DNA of 64,000 nt, from positions 124,001-188,000 of the forward strand of contig JADJSA010000008.1 in NCBI GenBank assembly GCA_016711925.1. The letters run 5' to 3'. The position numbers and the translations under genes are program-made. The notes under the pieces were generated by a model. It was not told where the DNA came from, did no database searches, and saw nothing but the letters and a program-made list of their open reading frames with translations. Of the stretch, positions 44,203 to 52,836 are shown piece by piece (position 1 is the first letter of the stretch; each line of letters begins with the position of its first letter). Source of the DNA: Candidatus Methylophosphatis haderslevensis (GTDB taxonomy: Bacteria; Pseudomonadota; Gammaproteobacteria; Burkholderiales; Rhodocyclaceae).

Positions 44203-46674
44203 ATGTCCGCTGGTCTCATGTTCGCGCTCGTCTGCGCGGTTCTCGCCATCGTGTATGGCGCCGTATCCAGTCGGTGGATTCTGGCGCAGCCTTCGGGCAA
44301 CGACCGCATGCGCGAGATCTCCGGTGCGGTCCAGGAAGGCGCCCAGGCCTACCTCAATCGGCAATACACCACCATCGGCATCGCCGGTGTCGTGCTTGCA
44401 GTCATCATCTGGCTCACTCTCGGTACGTCGACTGCCGCCGGCTTCATCATCGGCGCGGTGCTGTCGGGTGCCGCCGGCTATATCGGCATGAACGTCTCGG
44501 TTCGCGCCAACGTGCGCACTGCCGAAGCGGCGCGCCACGGCATTGCCCCGGCGCTGGATGTGGCGTTCCGCGGCGGCGCGATCACCGGCATGCTGGTGGT
44601 CGGTCTGGGTCTGCTCGGCGTGGCGGGTTTTTACGCCATCCTCAGGGGCTCGGCAACGCACGGCGTACCGGTCGACGAGATCATCCATCCGCTGATCGGC
44701 CTGGGTTTCGGCTCGTCGCTGATCTCGATCTTCGCGCGTCTGGGCGGCGGCATCTTCACCAAGGGTGCTGACGTCGGCGCCGACCTGGTCGGAAAGGTCG
44801 AGGCCGGTATTCCCGAGGACGACCCGCGCAACCCGGCGGTGATTGCCGACAACGTCGGCGACAACGTCGGCGACTGTGCCGGCATGGCTGCCGACTTGTT
44901 CGAGACCTATGCGGTGACCACGGTGGCGACCATGCTGCTCGGCGCGCTGCTGCTCAAAGCCAATGCCGACGCGGCGGTGCTCTACCCGCTGGTGCTCGGC
45001 GGCTTCTCGATCATCGCCTCGATCGTCGGCTGCTACTTCGTCAAGTACCAGGAAGGCGGCAAGATCATGAGCGCGCTGTATCGCGGCCTGATCGTGGCCG
45101 GCGTGCTGGCGCTGATCGCCTTCTACCCGATCACCAAGTGGATCATGCCCGACGACGCGCTGAATGCCGCGATGGGCATCCAGGGTGGTGCGGTGATGCG
45201 GCTCTACCTTTCGGCGATCGTCGGACTGGTGCTGACGGGCCTGATGGTGGTGATCACAGAGTACTACACCGGCACCGACTTCAAGCCGGTAAAGCACGTG
45301 GCCGAGGCGTCCACCACCGGCCATGCCACCAACATCATCGCCGGCATCGGCGTGTCGATGAAGGCCTGTGCGCTGCCGGTGCTGTCTGTTTGCGCCGCGA
45401 TCTGGGCTGCCAATGCGCTGGGCGGCCTCTACGGCATTGCGATCGCCGCGACATCGATGCTGTCGATGGCTGGCATCATCGTTGCGCTCGACGCCTACGG
45501 CCCAATCACCGACAATGCCGGCGGCATTGCGGAAATGGCCGAATTGCCGAAGTCCGTGCGGGATGTCACCGACCCGCTCGACGCGGTCGGCAACACCACC
45601 AAGGCGGTGACCAAGGGCTACGCGATCGGCTCAGCCGGTCTGGCTGCGCTGGTGCTGTTCGCCGACTATACGCACGCGCTCGATGCGGTGGGCAAGACGG
45701 TGGCTTTCGACCTGTCGAGTCCGGCGGTGATCATCGGCCTGTTCATTGGGGGCCTGATCCCCTACCTCTTCGCCGCTATGGCAATGGAGGCGGTCGGCCG
45801 CTCTGCCAGCGCCGTGGTGGTCGAGGTGCGCCGCCAGTTCAAGGAAATCCACGGCATCATGGAAGGCACGGCCAAGCCCGATTATTCGCGCGCGGTCGAC
45901 ATGCTGACCAAGGCGGCGATCAAGGAGATGATGATTCCGTCCTTGTTGCCGGTCGCAGTGCCGGTGGTGGTGGCCTTCGGGATCGGCATGATGATGGGCC
46001 CGCAGGGTGGCATTCAGGCCCTCGGCGGCCTGCTGATGGGCACCATCGTCACCGGTCTGTTCGTGGCGATCTCCATGACCACCGGCGGCGGTGCGTGGGA
46101 CAACGCCAAGAAGTACATCGAAGACGGCCATCATGGTGGCAAGGGTTCCGACGCCCACAAGGCGGCGGTGACTGGCGACACCGTGGGCGACCCGTACAAG
46201 GATACGGCGGGCCCGGCGGTGAACCCGCTGATCAAGATCATCAACATCGTCGCGCTGCTGATCGTGCCGCTGCTGCCGGGCACCGGTGCGGTAAAGGCGG
46301 TCACCCATGCGCCGACGGCGCCGGCCGCGGTCAGCGCACCGATGGTGACGGCGACAGCCCAACCGGGGGCTGCGAAGATCTTCTTCGCCTCTGGCTCGAC
46401 CGATGTACCGGCCGACGCGGCCAAGACGCTCGAGCCGATTGTCAGTTACGCAAAGGCGAATGCCGGTGCGGCGCTTGCGATCTCCGGCTTCCATGATCCG
46501 AGCGGCAGCCAGGCGCTGAATGAGGAAATTGCCAAGAATCGTGCAAAAGCGGTGCGCGAGATCCTCAAGAACGCAGGTGTTGCGGAAGAACGTATCGAAA
46601 TGAGGAAGCCTGAAGTGACGGCCGGCACCGGAGATCCCGCCGAGGCACGGCGCGTCGAAGTCAGCGTCAAGTAG
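44203..46674 (+). CDS. hppA: H+-translocating pyrophosphatase, K+-independent type, with C-terminal OmpA-like domain
   Basis: Couples PPi hydrolysis (or synthesis) to proton transport across the inner membrane. 823 residues; bacterial enzymes are about 670-720. Start ATG follows AAAGGAGGA. Core motifs: TKGADVGADLVGKVE, a Mg-PPi site DNVGDNVGDCAGMAADLFE, and GDTVGDPYKDTAGPAVNP near the end of the pump. GNTTKAVTKG, with Lys467 where K+-dependent enzymes have Ala, indicates the K+-independent class. After the last helix (about residue 690) an Ala/Pro linker leads to an OmpA-type domain: IFFASGSTDVPADA, LAISGFHDPSG, NRAKAVREIL, ARRVEVSVK. Such domains bind peptidoglycan when periplasmic. Probably in one unit with adk and pfp. 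Confidence 0.93.
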   Translation: MSAGLMFALVCAVLAIVYGAVSSRWILAQPSGNDRMREISGAVQEGAQAYLNRQYTTIGIAGVVLAVIIWLTLGTSTAAGFIIGAVLSGAAGYIGMNVSVRANVRTAEAARHGIAPALDVAFRGGAITGMLVVGLGLLGVAGFYAILRGSATHGVPVDEIIHPLIGLGFGSSLISIFARLGGGIFTKGADVGADLVGKVEAGIPEDDPRNPAVIADNVGDNVGDCAGMAADLFETYAVTTVATMLLGALLLKANADAAVLYPLVLGGFSIIASIVGCYFVKYQEGGKIMSALYRGLIVAGVLALIAFYPITKWIMPDDALNAAMGIQGGAVMRLYLSAIVGLVLTGLMVVITEYYTGTDFKPVKHVAEASTTGHATNIIAGIGVSMKACALPVLSVCAAIWAANALGGLYGIAIAATSMLSMAGIIVALDAYGPITDNAGGIAEMAELPKSVRDVTDPLDAVGNTTKAVTKGYAIGSAGLAALVLFADYTHALDAVGKTVAFDLSSPAVIIGLFIGGLIPYLFAAMAMEAVGRSASAVVVEVRRQFKEIHGIMEGTAKPDYSRAVDMLTKAAIKEMMIPSLLPVAVPVVVAFGIGMMMGPQGGIQALGGLLMGTIVTGLFVAISMTTGGGAWDNAKKYIEDGHHGGKGSDAHKAAVTGDTVGDPYKDTAGPAVNPLIKIINIVALLIVPLLPGTGAVKAVTHAPTAPAAVSAPMVTATAQPGAAKIFFASGSTDVPADAAKTLEPIVSYAKANAGAALAISGFHDPSGSQALNEEIAKNRAKAVREILKNAGVAEERIEMRKPEVTAGTGDPAEARRVEVSVK

Positions 46675-46719
46675 GGCTGGACCCGACGGGCGGCTGCCCG
46701 TCACTGCTTCAGCCTGATT

Positions 46720-46752
46720 GCGGGCCGCCCGGAGGGTGGCCCGCTTCACTTT
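46720..46752 (+). terminator. Probable terminator of hppA
   Basis: GCGGGCCGCCC and GGGTGGCCCGC form an 11-bp stem (one G-U-type mismatch) with a GGA loop, followed by TTCACTTTC. A smaller hairpin GACGGGC-GGCT-GCCCGTC at 46685-46702 precedes it. The T run is imperfect. Confidence 0.55.
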
Positions 46753-46976
46753 CTGGTTGGCCGGTAGCGTGGTGGCAGTTTGCCTGCGACACATGCGAAG
46801 GGGCCGCAGCGCCCAGGGGCGTGCTGCCGGGGGATTTCCCACACCACCGCCAATCTGCGCGACAATGCCTTGAAGTCTTTCCTGCGCGCCCGATGCCGGC
46901 TCAACCGTGGAAACGGCGTTCGCGAAAGACAAGGCGTTAGCGGTGGTGTTTCTTGAAAGTCCGCTGGGAGGCGTTC

Positions 46977-47348
46977 ATGATCCTGAAGTTGCGTGCCGGC
47001 GCGCTGACACCGGCGGAAACATCCTTCCTCTCCTGGCAGTTCGGATTCGAGGATGACGACGATCGATTCTTGCCCGCGCTCTGGCGCGCGATCGATCAGG
47101 CCTGGCTGTCCGACTTGCAGCGCATGTCTTCGATGGACGAGGGTTCCTCCCACCTTTCCCGGCTGGCGGCGCCGGGCGCGTTTCCCGACGAAGTCGGCGT
47201 TTTCCGGCGCTTCAAGTCGGATGACGGCGAACGCTACTGGCTGGACATGCTCAAGCGCGCCGGCATTGCCGACCGGCGCCAGCGCAGTGTCATGCCGTCG
47301 GTCGAACGGCGGCGCGCCCGCAGCGGCGCCACGCGCATCCGCTCCTGA
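46977..47348 (+). CDS. Conserved-looking hypothetical protein
   Basis: 123 residues from the ATG at 46977, with GGGAGG seven bases upstream; a TTG eight codons earlier is less likely. Soluble, mixed charge, with FLSWQFGFEDDDDRF and a basic C-terminal tail (VERRRARSGATRIRS). No known domain recognised and no signal peptide. It ends four bases before the stop of the convergent PEBP gene. Confidence 0.6.
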   Translation: MILKLRAGALTPAETSFLSWQFGFEDDDDRFLPALWRAIDQAWLSDLQRMSSMDEGSSHLSRLAAPGAFPDEVGVFRRFKSDDGERYWLDMLKRAGIADRRQRSVMPSVERRRARSGATRIRS

Positions 47349-47352
47349 CCGG

Positions 47353-47982
47353 CTAACCGGCGACGGCCGGGTTGAGCGTATAGATGCCGGTGATACTGGC
47401 CTGTGCCAGCACATGGCCGGCAATCGCGTTGCGCACCTGCTGACCACCGAAATCGCCCTCGACCGCGCAGCGCGCGCTGTCAAGCGCAAAGAGGGTAAGC
47501 ACATAACGGTGGACGATCTCGTCGTTCCATGGCGGACAGGGTCCGTCGTAGCCGTAATAGTTGCCCTGCATCGCCTGATCGCCGGCGAACCATGCGGTGT
47601 AGTCGTTGATCCCCTGACGCGCGCCGCGCGCCGCCTGCGGACCGCTCTTGCCGCGCGGCGTCACCTCGCGCGAGAACTCGCTGGCCGCGATCTCGGCCGG
47701 TGCCGGCGGCAGATCAACCAGAATCCAGTGGAAGAAATCCACCCGCGGCAGCGATGCCGGAACGCTGCGCCCGGCCTGATTGACATCGTCGCCGCGACTG
47801 GGCACATCCGGGTCGTGGCAGATCAGCACCAGTGAACGCGTGCCGGCGGGCAGGTCCGACCACGCAAGATGCGGATTGCGATTGGCCGAGAGCGTGACGT
47901 GATCGGTCGGGTGGATGACGCAGAAGGCGAATTCGCCGGGAATACTCGCGTTGTCCGCGAAGCTGTCGCTACAGAGTTTCAT
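47353..47982 (-). CDS. PEBP family protein (YbhB/YbcL, Raf kinase inhibitor-like)
   Basis: 209 residues, GAGAGGAGAG upstream of the ATG. The phosphatidylethanolamine-binding protein fold is indicated by NPHLAWSDLPAGTRSLVLICHDPDVP, FFHWILVDLP, GYDGPCPPWNDEIVHRYVLTLFAL and the C-terminal AQASITGIY. No signal peptide, so cytoplasmic like E. coli YbhB. Somewhat longer than YbhB (158) because of insertions in the loops. Ligand unknown. Confidence 0.9.
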   Translation of the reverse strand: MKLCSDSFADNASIPGEFAFCVIHPTDHVTLSANRNPHLAWSDLPAGTRSLVLICHDPDVPSRGDDVNQAGRSVPASLPRVDFFHWILVDLPPAPAEIAASEFSREVTPRGKSGPQAARGARQGINDYTAWFAGDQAMQGNYYGYDGPCPPWNDEIVHRYVLTLFALDSARCAVEGDFGGQQVRNAIAGHVLAQASITGIYTLNPAVAG

Positions 47983-48084
47983 CGGGCTCTCCTCTCGCTC
48001 GGTTGTTTGCCGCTAGTTTAGCGGCTCACGTTGATCCCGTGCATGCGTGGCCGGCGGGCGTGGCTTGCGGCTCGCACCGGCGCG

Positions 48085-49632
48085 TCATTGTGCCGCCTTG
48101 CGGCGAAAGTCGCGCACCCGGAAGCCGAGCAGGGCCAACGAACCGAAATAACACGCCAGGCCGATCGCGACCACAATGGTCAACCGGACGACCCGTTCGA
48201 GTGCCGGGAACTGCAACCAGTCGGCTTGTGCGCCCATGCCCCACCACAGTGCCGCGCCCATTGCGACCAGTGCAACCGCGAGCCTTACGCCGAAGCCGCG
48301 CCAGCCCGGTTGCGGCTGGTAGGCGCCGTTGTTGCGCAGGCCGCGGTAGAGCAGTCCGGCGTTGAGGCAGGCGGCCAGGCCGATGGACAGGGCCAGGCCG
48401 GCGTGCCGCAGCGGTCCGACCAAGGCCAGATTCATCAACTGGGTAGCGCCGAGCGTGATCAGTCCGATCTTTACCGGCGTGCGAATGTCCTGTTTGGCGT
48501 AGAACCCGGGGGCCAGCACTTTCACCAGGATCAGGCCGGTGAGGCCCACGCTGTAGGCGACCAGGGCGCTGCGCGTCTCGAGTGCGTCATGCGCGTCGAA
48601 GGCGCCGTGATGGAACAGGGTAGCGATCAACGGCAACGCGAGAATGGCCAGCGCAAGTGCGGCCGGCAGCGTCAGCAAGAGCGTTAATCTGAGTCCCCAG
48701 TCGAGCGTCGCCGAAAACTCCTCGCGCAGTCCCTGCGCATGCAGGCGCGACAGGCTGGGAAGGAGGATCGTGCCGAGGGCGGCACCGAGCAGGCCGGAAG
48801 GGAACTCCATCAGGCGATCGGCATAATACAGCCAGGAGACGCTGCCATGCGGCAGGAACGAAGCGAATATCGTGTTGATCAGCAGCGAAACCTGCGATAC
48901 CGAGACGCCGAGCACGGCCGGCGCCATCAGCTTGAGGATTCTGCGCACCGCCGGATCGGCGAGTGCCGCGCGCAAGCCGGTCGGTCTCGGCAGCATGCCG
49001 ATGCGCGCCAGGAAGGGCAACTGCAACGCCAACTGCAGCGCGCCGCCGAGAAAGACCGCCCAGGCCAGAGTCTTGACCGGCGGATCGAACCAGGGCGCGG
49101 CAAACAGTGCCATGCCGATGAACGACAGGTTGAGCAGCACCGGCGTGAACGCCGGCACCGCGAAGCGGCTCCAGGTGTTCAGAATGCCGCCCGCCAGCGC
49201 GGTCAGCGACATGAACAGGATGTAGGGAAAGGTGATCCGCGTCAGTTCCACTGTCAGCGCGAACTTCTCCGGTTCCGCCGAGAATCCGGGTGCCGAGACA
49301 TAGATGATCAGCGGCGCAATCGCGATGCCCAGCAGCGAGACGAAAAACACCGCGACGCCGAGCACCGTGGCGACATGGTCGGTCAGCCGACGGGTTTCCG
49401 TGTCGCCGCGGCGATTCTTGTATTCGGCGAGGATGGGCACGAAAGCCTGCGAAAACGCGCCTTCGGCGAACAACCGCCGCAACAGGTTTGGCAGGCGGAA
49501 GGCGACGAAGAAGGCGTCGGTCGCGACGCCGGCACCGAAGCTGCGCGCAACCACGAAGTCGCGCACGAAACCGAGTATGCGCGACAGCAAGGTCATGCTG
49601 CTTACGGTAGCCAGGGCACGGAGCAGGCTCAT
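48085..49632 (-). CDS. murJ: Lipid II flippase MurJ
   Basis: Moves the peptidoglycan precursor lipid II across the inner membrane. 515 residues from the ATG at 49632 (MSLLRALATVSSMTLLSRILGF), in line with E. coli MurJ (511); an upstream in-frame start adds eight residues. Fourteen predicted helices; conserved FVRDFVVARSFGAGVATDAFFVAFRLPNLLRRLFAEGAFSQAFVP-type N-terminal segment (positions 49630-49430) with the essential Arg and Asp. Divergent from rpsT, the usual arrangement in betaproteobacteria. Confidence 0.96.
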   Translation of the reverse strand: MSLLRALATVSSMTLLSRILGFVRDFVVARSFGAGVATDAFFVAFRLPNLLRRLFAEGAFSQAFVPILAEYKNRRGDTETRRLTDHVATVLGVAVFFVSLLGIAIAPLIIYVSAPGFSAEPEKFALTVELTRITFPYILFMSLTALAGGILNTWSRFAVPAFTPVLLNLSFIGMALFAAPWFDPPVKTLAWAVFLGGALQLALQLPFLARIGMLPRPTGLRAALADPAVRRILKLMAPAVLGVSVSQVSLLINTIFASFLPHGSVSWLYYADRLMEFPSGLLGAALGTILLPSLSRLHAQGLREEFSATLDWGLRLTLLLTLPAALALAILALPLIATLFHHGAFDAHDALETRSALVAYSVGLTGLILVKVLAPGFYAKQDIRTPVKIGLITLGATQLMNLALVGPLRHAGLALSIGLAACLNAGLLYRGLRNNGAYQPQPGWRGFGVRLAVALVAMGAALWWGMGAQADWLQFPALERVVRLTIVVAIGLACYFGSLALLGFRVRDFRRKAAQ

Positions 49633-49790
49633 GGGTGTGCCGGGATGGCCGGCCAAAGTTGCGGAAAAGGCGCCATGGTATCGGTCTGGCGGTCGATTTG
49701 GTGCGATCGTGGTTCTTCAGCATGCCGTACTTCCGGCGCATCGGGTCTTGGCGCGGGCAGATCGCGGCAAACCGCGGCTTGCCAAAGCAC

Positions 49791-49819
49791 TTGTGCTGGC
49801 AGGGGCGCTCTAGTATGAT
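49791..49819 (+). promoter_or_regulatory. Probable sigma-70 promoter of rpsT
   Basis: TTGTGC at 49791-49796 and TATGAT at 49814-49819 with an exact 17-base spacer, ending 36 bases before the rpsT ATG. Confidence 0.6.
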
Positions 49820-49855
49820 CGCCCTCTTTTCGCAACCCGCTTTTGGAACCAACTC

Positions 49856-50116
49856 ATGGCCAATTCGGCTCAAGCACGCAAGCGTGCCCGTCAGTCCCTA
49901 AGTCAACGCGCACGCAATGTCAGCCTGCGCTCTAGGCTTCGCACCGCAATCAAGGCCGTTCGCAAGGCCATCGCTGCCGGCGACAAGTCCGCGGCTCAGT
50001 CGGTGTTCCGGCAGTCGATGAGCGTCATAGACAGCATCGCCGACAAGGATGTGATGCACAAGAATGCAGCCTCACGTCACAAGAGCCGCCTGTCGGCGGC
50101 CGTGAAGGCGCTTTGA
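49856..50116 (+). CDS. rpsT: 30S ribosomal protein S20
   Basis: 86 residues, highly basic, with the family start MANSAQARKRARQ and the helical pattern of S20 (RSRLRTAIKAVRKAI, NAASRHKSRLSAAVKAL). Binds 16S rRNA in the small subunit. It has its own promoter-like sequence upstream and a terminator downstream. Confidence 0.98.
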   Translation: MANSAQARKRARQSLSQRARNVSLRSRLRTAIKAVRKAIAAGDKSAAQSVFRQSMSVIDSIADKDVMHKNAASRHKSRLSAAVKAL

Positions 50117-50216
50117 TTCATTGGAGGAGGCTCGCCAGCGGCAGAATGCCGTCCGGGCCGAGCGTTGTGGTGGAGTAGCAGTTGGCAAAGGCTGAAGGTC
50201 AATAAAAAAGCGAAAG

Positions 50217-50242
50217 ACGGCAACTGCGAAGTTGCCGTTTTT
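50217..50242 (+). terminator. Rho-independent terminator after rpsT
   Basis: ACGGCAACT and AGTTGCCGT form a perfect 9-bp stem around a GCGA tetraloop, followed by five T. About 100 bases after the rpsT stop. Confidence 0.85.
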
Positions 50243-50429
50243 CATTGACTGCCCGGCAGTGCAGCCGGATTGCGCTTGACGCAGTGACGCGCGGACGCCG
50301 CACAGACCAAGCGAAGCGGCCGCTGCGAACCCGGAAAGGCGCCGCCAGAGCGTGAAAAAGTCCTTTTCAATGAGCAATCTAGCTTGATGTTCCGAAAAGG
50401 AGCTTCTATACTCCCCGCAGCCTTCTGAA

Positions 50430-50663
50430 ATGGCTGGATTTTTGATGCAACTCTCGGTAACTCGAAAATTTCCCTTTCGCATCCGCACGCGAGCGGGGCT
50501 TGTCGTCGACAGTCTGCTGATCCCGGGACGGGACGTGGCGGATGCCGAGCGCAAAGTCCATCAGCTCTATCGAGACTGCGTGATACTCGAAAACCAGTCC
50601 TCGCAGGCCGAGGCGAGTGTCAGCGGTTCTCCGCCCGGCACTGTGCAGCGCCAGTACGGCTGA
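50430..50663 (+). CDS. Small hypothetical protein
   Basis: 77 residues from the ATG at 50430, or 72 from the ATG at 50445; no strong ribosome-binding site for either. The central part (RTRAGLVVDSLLIPGRDVADAERKVHQLYRDC) has a strand-turn-helix pattern with good hydrophobic periodicity, which favours a real gene. No family named. Ends nine bases before the stop of the convergent parA. Confidence 0.5.
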   Translation: MAGFLMQLSVTRKFPFRIRTRAGLVVDSLLIPGRDVADAERKVHQLYRDCVILENQSSQAEASVSGSPPGTVQRQYG

Positions 50664-50672
50664 CCTGAAAGC

Positions 50673-51440
50673 CTACACCCGCAGGAAGCGCTGCGAGGTC
50701 AGTTCCTCGATCAATCTGGCATAGTCCGCCGCGCCGCGGCTAGCCGCCGCGTGCGAGAAAATGTCGCGTCTCATCGCCGGGCTTTCCGCCACGGCGACGT
50801 TCTCGGAAATCGTGGTTGCGCAGACATCGCTGCCGAAACGTTCGCGCAGCGTCGATTCGACTTCGAAACTCATCCGGCGCCGGCGATCGAAGCGTGTCAG
50901 CAAGTAGCGCCGCTCTACCCGGCGCCGCAGCACCGGCTCCAGCGCCTTGAGCGTGCGCTCGACCTGTTCGGCGCCGCGCATCGACAGATAGTCCGAGCTG
51001 ACCGGCACAATCAGCACATCGGCCGCAAAGATCGCGTTCAGCGCCAGCACGCCCAGGTAGGGGCAGCAGTCGATAACGGTCAGGCGCCGCGGCGCGAGCC
51101 GGTCCAGATCGCGCAGGCCGCGGTTCAATCGCTCCAGTACTTCCGGACCCTTGCCGAAGGCCGAGTCGACCTTCATCAATTCCGCATGCGCCGGTATGAA
51201 GCGGCCCAGCCCTTCCCAATCGACCTCTAGGTCCGCGAGCGGCGTACTGTCCGGAAAATGTGCGTAGATCGATTGCCGCCAGTCGGCCGGTGGCGCGCCA
51301 TGAATCGCCGACAGGTGCGCCTGCGGATCGAGATCGATCAGGCGAACCGGGTGCAGATCGAGCGCAATGCCCGCCGCCAGATTGAGTGCGGTCGTCGTCT
51401 TGCCGACGCCGCCTTTTTGATTGAAGACCGCCAGCCGCAT
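50673..51440 (-). CDS. ParA-family ATPase (orphan)
   Basis: 255 residues, GAGGGGGG before the ATG. Deviant Walker A KGGVGKTTTALNLA at residues 9-22, LIDLDPQAHLS (Walker A') and VIDCCPYLGVLALNA (Walker B). These are features of the MinD/ParA superfamily that position DNA, protein clusters or flagella on the nucleoid or membrane. No parB or centromere-like repeats lie nearby, so it is probably not a chromosomal parAB pair; cargo unknown. Divergent from argD. Confidence 0.9.
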   Translation of the reverse strand: MRLAVFNQKGGVGKTTTALNLAAGIALDLHPVRLIDLDPQAHLSAIHGAPPADWRQSIYAHFPDSTPLADLEVDWEGLGRFIPAHAELMKVDSAFGKGPEVLERLNRGLRDLDRLAPRRLTVIDCCPYLGVLALNAIFAADVLIVPVSSDYLSMRGAEQVERTLKALEPVLRRRVERRYLLTRFDRRRRMSFEVESTLRERFGSDVCATTISENVAVAESPAMRRDIFSHAAASRGAADYARLIEELTSQRFLRV

Positions 51441-51553
51441 GTATCCCCCCTCTTTGCCTGCGCCGAATACCGGCGCGGGTCGCCGCCTTTTCGTCAGCGC
51501 AGACTATACACAAGCACGGGCTTTTGACTTAATATCACACTCCGAAAACACAA

Positions 51554-51611
51554 CGGCGGCGCGAGCCGCCGTCGCATTTTTCCGGCGGCGCAAGCCGCCA
51601 ATGCATTTTCT
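51554..51611 (+). repeat. Two tandem hairpins in the argD leader
   Basis: Two consecutive 29-base units: CGGCGGCGCGAGCCGCCG then GTCGCATTTTTC, and CGGCGGCGCAAGCCGCCA then ATGCATTTTC. Each forms a GGCGGC/GCCGCC stem with a GCRA loop followed by a T run, like a short intrinsic terminator pointing toward argD, 48 bases before its start. Confidence 0.65.
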
Positions 51612-51658
51612 GGCACCGGCTTTTTCGAGTCGATCGCGTGTTCCCGGGAGCGAGCGTA

Positions 51659-52831
51659 ATGCCCCATCTGATGGATACGTACAACCGCCTGCCGGTCGCG
51701 TTTACGCACGGCGAGGGCGCCTGGCTGTATGACAGCGACGGCAAGCGCTATCTCGATGCGCTGGCCGGCATCGCGGTCAACACGCTGGGGCATGCGCATC
51801 CCCGGCTGGTGCAGGCGCTCGCCCACCAGGCGAGCCGGCTGATCCACACCTCCAACCTCTATCGCGTGCCGCAGCAGGAGGCGCTGTCCGACAAGCTCGC
51901 CGAAATCTCCGGGCTCGACGAGGTCTTCTTCTGCAACTCCGGTTGCGAGGCCAACGAGGCGGCAATCAAGCTCGCGCGCCTGTTCGGCCACGGCAAGGGC
52001 GTCGATCTGCCGGTTATCGTAGTGATGGAAAAGGCCTTTCACGGCCGCACGCTCGCCACGCTGTCGGCCACCGGCAGCCGCAAGGTGCAAGCCGGGTTCG
52101 AGCCGCTGGTGAGCGGGTTTGCGCGCGTGCCGTACAACGACTTTCCCGCGGTCGAGCAACTGGACGCACACAACAAAAATGTCGTTGCCATCATGCTCGA
52201 ATCGATCCAGGGCGAGGGCGGCATCAACATCGCCGATCACGACTACCTGCGCGCGCTGCGCCGCCTGTGCGACGAGCGCGGCTGGCTGCTGATGCTCGAT
52301 GCGGTCCAGTGCGGCATGGGCCGCACCGGCAAGTGGTTCGGCCACCAGCACGCCGGCATCCAGGTCGACGTGCTGACGCTGGCCAAGGGCCTCGGCTCCG
52401 GCGTGCCGATCGGCGCCTGCCTCGCTGGCGGCAGGGCGGCCGGCACCTTCAAGCCAGGCAATCACGGCTCGACCTTCGGCGGCAATCCGTTCGCCTGCAC
52501 CGCCGGCCTGACGACCATCCGCGCCATCGAGGAAGAGGGCCTGATGGCCCACGCGGTCCGCATCGGCGAGGCGATCCGCGCCGGCTTTCGCACCTCGCTC
52601 GCCGGCACTGCCGGCGTGGTGGACGTTCGCGGCGTCGGCCTGATGATCGGCATCGAACTCGATCGCCCGTGCGCCGATCTGGTCAGGCAGGCGCTCGAAG
52701 CCGGCCTGCTGATCAACGTCACCAACGACAAGGTGGTCCGGCTGCTGCCGCCGCTGATCTTCGCCGACGACGAGGCCCGCTTGCTGGTCGCCGGGCTGAC
52801 GCCGCTGATCCGGCGCTTTCTCGCCGGTTGA
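51659..52831 (+). CDS. argD: Acetylornithine aminotransferase
   Basis: PLP-dependent transamination in arginine biosynthesis. 390 residues from the ATG at 51659 (GGGAG upstream); a seven-codon longer start is unlikely. Class III motifs: SGCEANEAAIKLAR, AFHGRTLATLSATG, LESIQGEGGI, the PLP Lys in TLAKGLGSGVPIG and GNHGSTFGGNP. The usual DEVQCGMGRTG is here DAVQCGMGRTG: the conserved Glu after the PLP-binding Asp is Ala. First gene of argD-argF-argG, argF starting five bases after its stop. Confidence 0.95.
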   Translation: MPHLMDTYNRLPVAFTHGEGAWLYDSDGKRYLDALAGIAVNTLGHAHPRLVQALAHQASRLIHTSNLYRVPQQEALSDKLAEISGLDEVFFCNSGCEANEAAIKLARLFGHGKGVDLPVIVVMEKAFHGRTLATLSATGSRKVQAGFEPLVSGFARVPYNDFPAVEQLDAHNKNVVAIMLESIQGEGGINIADHDYLRALRRLCDERGWLLMLDAVQCGMGRTGKWFGHQHAGIQVDVLTLAKGLGSGVPIGACLAGGRAAGTFKPGNHGSTFGGNPFACTAGLTTIRAIEEEGLMAHAVRIGEAIRAGFRTSLAGTAGVVDVRGVGLMIGIELDRPCADLVRQALEAGLLINVTNDKVVRLLPPLIFADDEARLLVAGLTPLIRRFLAG

Positions 52832-52836
52832 AGCGC

